Below are positions 60,819 through 64,000 of a stretch of 64,000 bases of DNA, in pieces. Position 1 is the stretch's first letter; the number at the start of each line of letters is the position of its first letter. The stretch lies in assembly GCA_037446915.1 (NCBI GenBank), contig JBBIHP010000004.1, positions 1-64,000 of the forward strand. Reading direction: 5' to 3'. The translations under genes and the position numbers were made by a program. The notes under the pieces were generated by a model. That model was given only the letters and a program-made list of their open reading frames with translations, was not told the origin of the DNA and did no database searches. Origin of the DNA: DSXH01 sp037446915. GTDB lineage: Bacteria > Bacteroidota > Ignavibacteria > Ignavibacteriales > Melioribacteraceae.

Positions 60819-62604
60819 TTTTATTTCTCAGCTTATTGAACAATTCGTTAATGTCCAGAATAATTATTACAGTTCCATCCCCCATTATTGACGAACCTGC
60901 TATTCCGTCTATTTTACCTAAGTATTCTCCAAGTGATTTGATTACTACTTCCTGTTGACCGATTAATTCATCCACTTTAATACCAAATCTTTTTTCTGCA
61001 ATACCTACTTCAACAATGTATTGCCATTGGGAATTATCATGTCCGTTTCCGTTGTGGTTAATCAATTCATTCAAAGAAACAACTGGCAGAATTGTATCCC
61101 GTAGATTTACAACTTCTTTTCCATTAACAGTTTTTACATCATCTGTACTAACTCTTAATACTTCAATTACAGAATGGAGCGGAATAACGAATGCCTGACC
61201 GTGGGACTTTACAATCATACCCGAAATGATTGCTAAAGTTAAAGGCAGCCTTAAAATTATTGTAGTGCCTTTACCAATTTCGGATTCAATAGCAATTGTA
61301 CCGCGGAGTTTTGAAACATTTGTTTTTACTACGTCCATTCCAACACCACGCCCCGAAACGTTTGTAACAACTTCGGCAGTGGAAAAACCGGGATGGAAAA
61401 TTAAATTATACGCTTCCTGTTTAGAAAGTTCTTTGGCTTTATCGCGGGATAAAAATCCTTTAGCAACTGCTTTCTCTTTAATCATTTCCGGATCGATACC
61501 TTTGCCATCATCAATTACTTTAATTGCAATATTGTTTCCTTCGTGTTCTGCCGATAAAATAACAGTTCCCTTCCGTTTCTTACCTTTGGCTTCTCTAACA
61601 TCCGGTGCTTCTACACCATGATCAATGGAATTACGGATTAGGTGAACAAGCGGGTCGTTTATTTCTTCAATTAAATTTTTATCTACTTCTGTTTCTTCAC
61701 CATTAATAATTAACTCAACCTCCTTATTCAGGTCTTTGCACATATCCCTTACAACACGTGGAAAGCGATTGAAAACCTTTCCAATCTTAATCATTCTAAG
61801 TTTCATAACAACCAGCTGCAATTCCGATGTCATTAGATCAATCTGTTTTGTAGCATCTCCTAAATCCTTAGCGAATTGCGATCCTTCATTGTCTAAAGAA
61901 TATTGTGAGTTCAATTGAGCAAGACGGTTTCTACCTAAAACTATTTCCGAAGCTATATTTAATAATGCATCCAATCTATCCACATCAACACGTATTGTAT
62001 TTTCAGATTTTTTGGTTTCTGTGTTAGATGATTTTACGGCAGTCTCTTTTACAATTTCAGTAACTTGTTTTTCAACTACAACTTCGGTATTCACAAAATC
62101 TGTTTCAGAAAATTCAACAATATTTTCCTCCAGAATATTTGTTTCTACAACCTTGTGTACTACTGTTTCTTCCTGATTATCACCATTTAAATTTTCAAGT
62201 AAACCAACAAGTGTAGAAATAACATTCTCGACTTCTATTTCTTCATTTTTTTCTACTTCAATGACTCTTAGAAGAGCTTTAATAGTGTCGTAACCTAAAA
62301 TAATTCCATCCATTAAGGATAGATTCAATTTAATTTCGCCCTTACGGAGTTTGTTGAGAATATCTTCGCATTTGTGTGTTACTTCGGGTAATTTTTCAAG
62401 TCCTAAAAAACCTGATGTTCCTTTAATAGTATGGAAGGAACGAAATATTCTATTTAGAAGGTCTGTATCATCCGGACTTTTTTCCAGAAGCATTAAATCA
62501 ACATCAAGCTTTTCAAGAATTTCTTTTGTCTCAAGCAGAAAGCTATCGACAATTTCTTTCATTTCGGGGTCGACCAACATTGGGTTTTGCATATTAAGAT
62601 CCAT
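60808..62604 (-). CDS. cheA: Chemotaxis histidine kinase CheA
   Basis: 598 residues. The P1 Hpt domain has H58 in FRSFHTIKGTSGFLGL. An acidic Val/Glu linker (about 120-200) replaces a clear P2. P3 dimerisation is at 204-270, the P4 ATPase has N325 in LIRNSIDHGVEAP, DDGKGID at 365-371 and SGRGVGMD at 417-424, and P5 (CheW-like) follows from 460. It phosphorylates CheY and CheB. It overlaps cheZ and cheB by 1 and 11 bases. Confidence 0.96.
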   Translation of the reverse strand: MDLNMQNPMLVDPEMKEIVDSFLLETKEILEKLDVDLMLLEKSPDDTDLLNRIFRSFHTIKGTSGFLGLEKLPEVTHKCEDILNKLRKGEIKLNLSLMDGIILGYDTIKALLRVIEVEKNEEIEVENVISTLVGLLENLNGDNQEETVVHKVVETNILEENIVEFSETDFVNTEVVVEKQVTEIVKETAVKSSNTETKKSENTIRVDVDRLDALLNIASEIVLGRNRLAQLNSQYSLDNEGSQFAKDLGDATKQIDLMTSELQLVVMKLRMIKIGKVFNRFPRVVRDMCKDLNKEVELIINGEETEVDKNLIEEINDPLVHLIRNSIDHGVEAPDVREAKGKKRKGTVILSAEHEGNNIAIKVIDDGKGIDPEMIKEKAVAKGFLSRDKAKELSKQEAYNLIFHPGFSTAEVVTNVSGRGVGMDVVKTNVSKLRGTIAIESEIGKGTTIILRLPLTLAIISGMIVKSHGQAFVIPLHSVIEVLRVSTDDVKTVNGKEVVNLRDTILPVVSLNELINHNGNGHDNSQWQYIVEVGIAEKRFGIKVDELIGQQEVVIKSLGEYLGKIDGIAGSSIMGDGTVIIILDINELFNKLRNKIES

Positions 62605-63368
62605 TATTTAGCGAATAATTTATCTATCTCGTCTTGAGATGTTTTTTGTCCTGCATTAAATAATTCATTAGCCAGTTCCTGTTTCTCTGCAGTTTTTTCA
62701 TATCGTGCATCGGGATTAAACGTTGCACTCTTGGTATTTTCATCATCCTGTTCTAAATCGCTAACATCAACCGGGCCTTTTCTGCTTAAATCGGTCATCA
62801 ATTTGGATAATCTTTTCTGGACTGATTGAATAAGGTGGTTTACTGAGGCCAATTGTTGTGAAGTAATATCCTGAACCTGAAGTGACAAAGTAATATTATT
62901 AGAATCTCCTTCTATCTTTTTGACAATTTCTTCAAGCGAAATTACCTTTGTTTCAAGTTCATCAATACTTAATCCGGATAGAAGTGCTTCAAATTGTCCA
63001 TTTAAGTTTGGATGTTGATTACCAAAGCTTTCCAGAGCTACTCTTTGATTAAAGAAACCATTTTTTAGATCAGCCAATTCGTTCTTAATTTTCGATAGAT
63101 CCATCGACATTGCATCAACGATATCGAGAATTTCACTGGTTGCCAATTCTGTTGCATTTGTAACACTATTTATCTGGCTTGCCGCTTTTGGAATTTTACT
63201 TGCACTATCCTGTATTGAATTATTTACATATTCCATAAGCGGAACTACATCCCGCATAAAATCAATTATACTTTGAATTACAGGTACAACCTTTTGCCCG
63301 AAGATAAAGAAAGATTTTAGTTCCCCTAATTTTTCAAATACCTGGTCCATGTTTGAATTGTTTTCCAT
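62604..63368 (-). CDS. cheZ: CheY-P phosphatase CheZ
   Basis: 254 residues, mostly a long helical hairpin. The active-site segment is LSLQVQDITSQQLASVNHLI, with D167 and Q171 matching E. coli D143 and Q147 (QDLTGQ). The C-terminal peptide SQDEIDKLFAK, after a flexible linker, matches the CheY-binding tail. CheZ speeds loss of phosphate from CheY. It lies between cheY and cheA. Confidence 0.85.
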   Translation of the reverse strand: MENNSNMDQVFEKLGELKSFFIFGQKVVPVIQSIIDFMRDVVPLMEYVNNSIQDSASKIPKAASQINSVTNATELATSEILDIVDAMSMDLSKIKNELADLKNGFFNQRVALESFGNQHPNLNGQFEALLSGLSIDELETKVISLEEIVKKIEGDSNNITLSLQVQDITSQQLASVNHLIQSVQKRLSKLMTDLSRKGPVDVSDLEQDDENTKSATFNPDARYEKTAEKQELANELFNAGQKTSQDEIDKLFAK

Positions 63369-63380
63369 TGGGTTCTCCGA

Positions 63381-63758
63381 TTATGCACTTGCTAAAATTT
63401 GATCAATTTTTTCTCTAAGTATCTGGGGAGTGAATGGTTTAACGATATAATTATTCACTCTTGCCTGGAGCGCTTCAACAATATCCTCTTTCAATCCGCG
63501 TGTGGTAACCATTAATATTGGTAGCTTCGCAAATTTGTCTGTGGATCTGATGCTTTTTACTAATTCAAGTCCCGACACTTCGGGCATATTCCAATCGGTA
63601 ATAACAAAATTTATGGAATCATCACCGGAGAGTTTAGTTAATGCTTCTTTGCCATCACCGGCTTCAACAAAAGCTTCGTAACCGATAGCTTTTAGTGAAT
63701 TGGCAACAATTCTTCTCATTGTTACCGAATCGTCAACTACTAGAAATTTAAGAGCCAT
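63381..63758 (-). CDS. cheY: Chemotaxis response regulator CheY
   Basis: 125 residues, one receiver domain. FLVVDDSVTMRRIVANSL, phosphoacceptor Asp in NFVITDWNMPEVSGLE, switch Thr in ILMVTTRGLKEDIVEA and Lys in YIVKPFTPQILREKI match canonical CheY closely. Phospho-CheY binds FliM. It is followed 12 bases on by cheZ, and another receiver lies upstream. Confidence 0.95.
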   Translation of the reverse strand: MALKFLVVDDSVTMRRIVANSLKAIGYEAFVEAGDGKEALTKLSGDDSINFVITDWNMPEVSGLELVKSIRSTDKFAKLPILMVTTRGLKEDIVEALQARVNNYIVKPFTPQILREKIDQILASA

Positions 63759-63765
63759 TTTTACC

Positions 63766-64000
63766 TCAATTCAAATATTTAGAAACTTCGTAAATAACAC
63801 GTTTAGGATCGAACGGTTTTATTAAATATGAATTAGCACCACATTCCAGTCCCCTCTGGATATCTTCGGTACTGCCTAATGATGAAAGAACTATTATCGG
63901 GAGCTCTTTCAATTCATCATTTCCTCTAATTGTACTTATTAACTGGAAACCATCAACATTCGGCATATTCAAGTCCGTAATCACCAAATCAATTTTATTA
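63766..64000 (-). CDS. CheY-like receiver domain protein (partial, right edge)
   Basis: The C-terminal 77 residues or so of a receiver domain. It runs off the right end in an open frame (NKIDLVITDLNMPNVDGFQL), with the phosphoacceptor Asp in VITDLNMP, a Ser in IIVLSSLGSTEDI and Lys in SYLIKPFDP. The N-terminal part is outside the window, so it may be a second CheY or the end of a larger regulator. It stops 7 bases before cheY. Confidence 0.85.
   Translation of the reverse strand, partial: NKIDLVITDLNMPNVDGFQLISTIRGNDELKELPIIVLSSLGSTEDIQRGLECGANSYLIKPFDPKRVIYEVSKYLN

Noticed and set aside
1030..61918. Many plus-strand open frames of 60-157 codons, for example at 3648, 4004, 16069, 33135, 50858, 55363 and 61226
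   Set aside because: Each lies opposite a well-supported minus-strand gene, has no recognisable motif or ribosome site, and reads as the antisense of that gene.
1..64000. tRNA, rRNA, CRISPR arrays, insertion sequences and integrases
   Set aside because: Looked for across the window by eye and none seen; there is little room, since no gap exceeds about 200 bases.

Overview
This window is one long flagellar, chemotaxis and flagellin-glycosylation gene cluster. It is AT-rich, and every gene I can support reads from the minus strand. It is cut at both ends: a chemoreceptor gene at the left edge and a CheY-type receiver at the right edge. The gene set includes FlgH/FlgI rings, so an outer membrane is expected. 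It also has FliW/CsrA, FlhF/FlhG, FlgM/FliA, CheZ and MotE-like proteins. The AT-rich composition and gene mix would fit a motile Gram-negative of the Ignavibacteriota/Bacteroidota type. That placement is inference from gene content, not from a marker gene.

In transcription order (right to left): (1) 64000-59504 is the chemotaxis block: two CheY-like receivers, CheZ, CheA, CheB and a small Cys-containing protein. (2) 59381-47069 is basal body, export ATPase and hook: flgB, flgC, a 77-aa unknown, fliE, fliF, fliG, fliH, fliI, fliJ, a MotE-like gene, fliK, flgD, a TIGR02530-type gene and flgE. (3) 46892-37717 is switch, export gate and placement: fliL, fliM, fliN, fliO, fliP, fliQ, fliR, flhB, flhA, flhF, flhG. 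(4) 37617-20174 holds a small membrane protein, fliA, two HDOD proteins, a degenerate sensor kinase, an unknown membrane protein, flgF, flgG, flgA, flgH, flgI, flgJ, flgN, flgK, flgL, motA/motB, fliW, csrA, a REC-Hpt protein, a second motA/motB pair and two receiver proteins. (5) 20127-15768 is an unrecognised three-gene module (unknown protein, PAS histidine kinase, large membrane coiled-coil protein) behind a clean sigma-28 promoter. (6) 15646-4688 is a sugar-nucleotide and glycosyltransferase block, probably for flagellin glycosylation. (7) 4563-960 is fliC, fliS, fliD, a FliT-like gene and flgM. (8) 758-1 is cheW and a chemoreceptor with an apparent frameshift.

Two promoter grammars can be read by eye. 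Sigma-28 sites (TAAA-N15-NNCGATAA) precede fliC, cheW, the unknown module and, inside the gene upstream of it, flgM. A second arrangement pairs TGGYAT-N5-TTG, which resembles a sigma-54 -24/-12 element, with an upstream dyad around TGGCTAATA. It occurs ahead of flgB, fliL, the fliA operon and the glycosylation operon. The FliA encoded here appears to lack sigma region 3, and its apparent promoters lack the usual GC just upstream of CGATAA. The flagellin leader carries a hairpin with GGA in its loop and a second GGA in the Shine-Dalgarno, which is the layout expected for CsrA/FliW control. No mobile elements, CRISPR arrays, tRNAs or rRNAs were seen, and no gap exceeds 300 bases.
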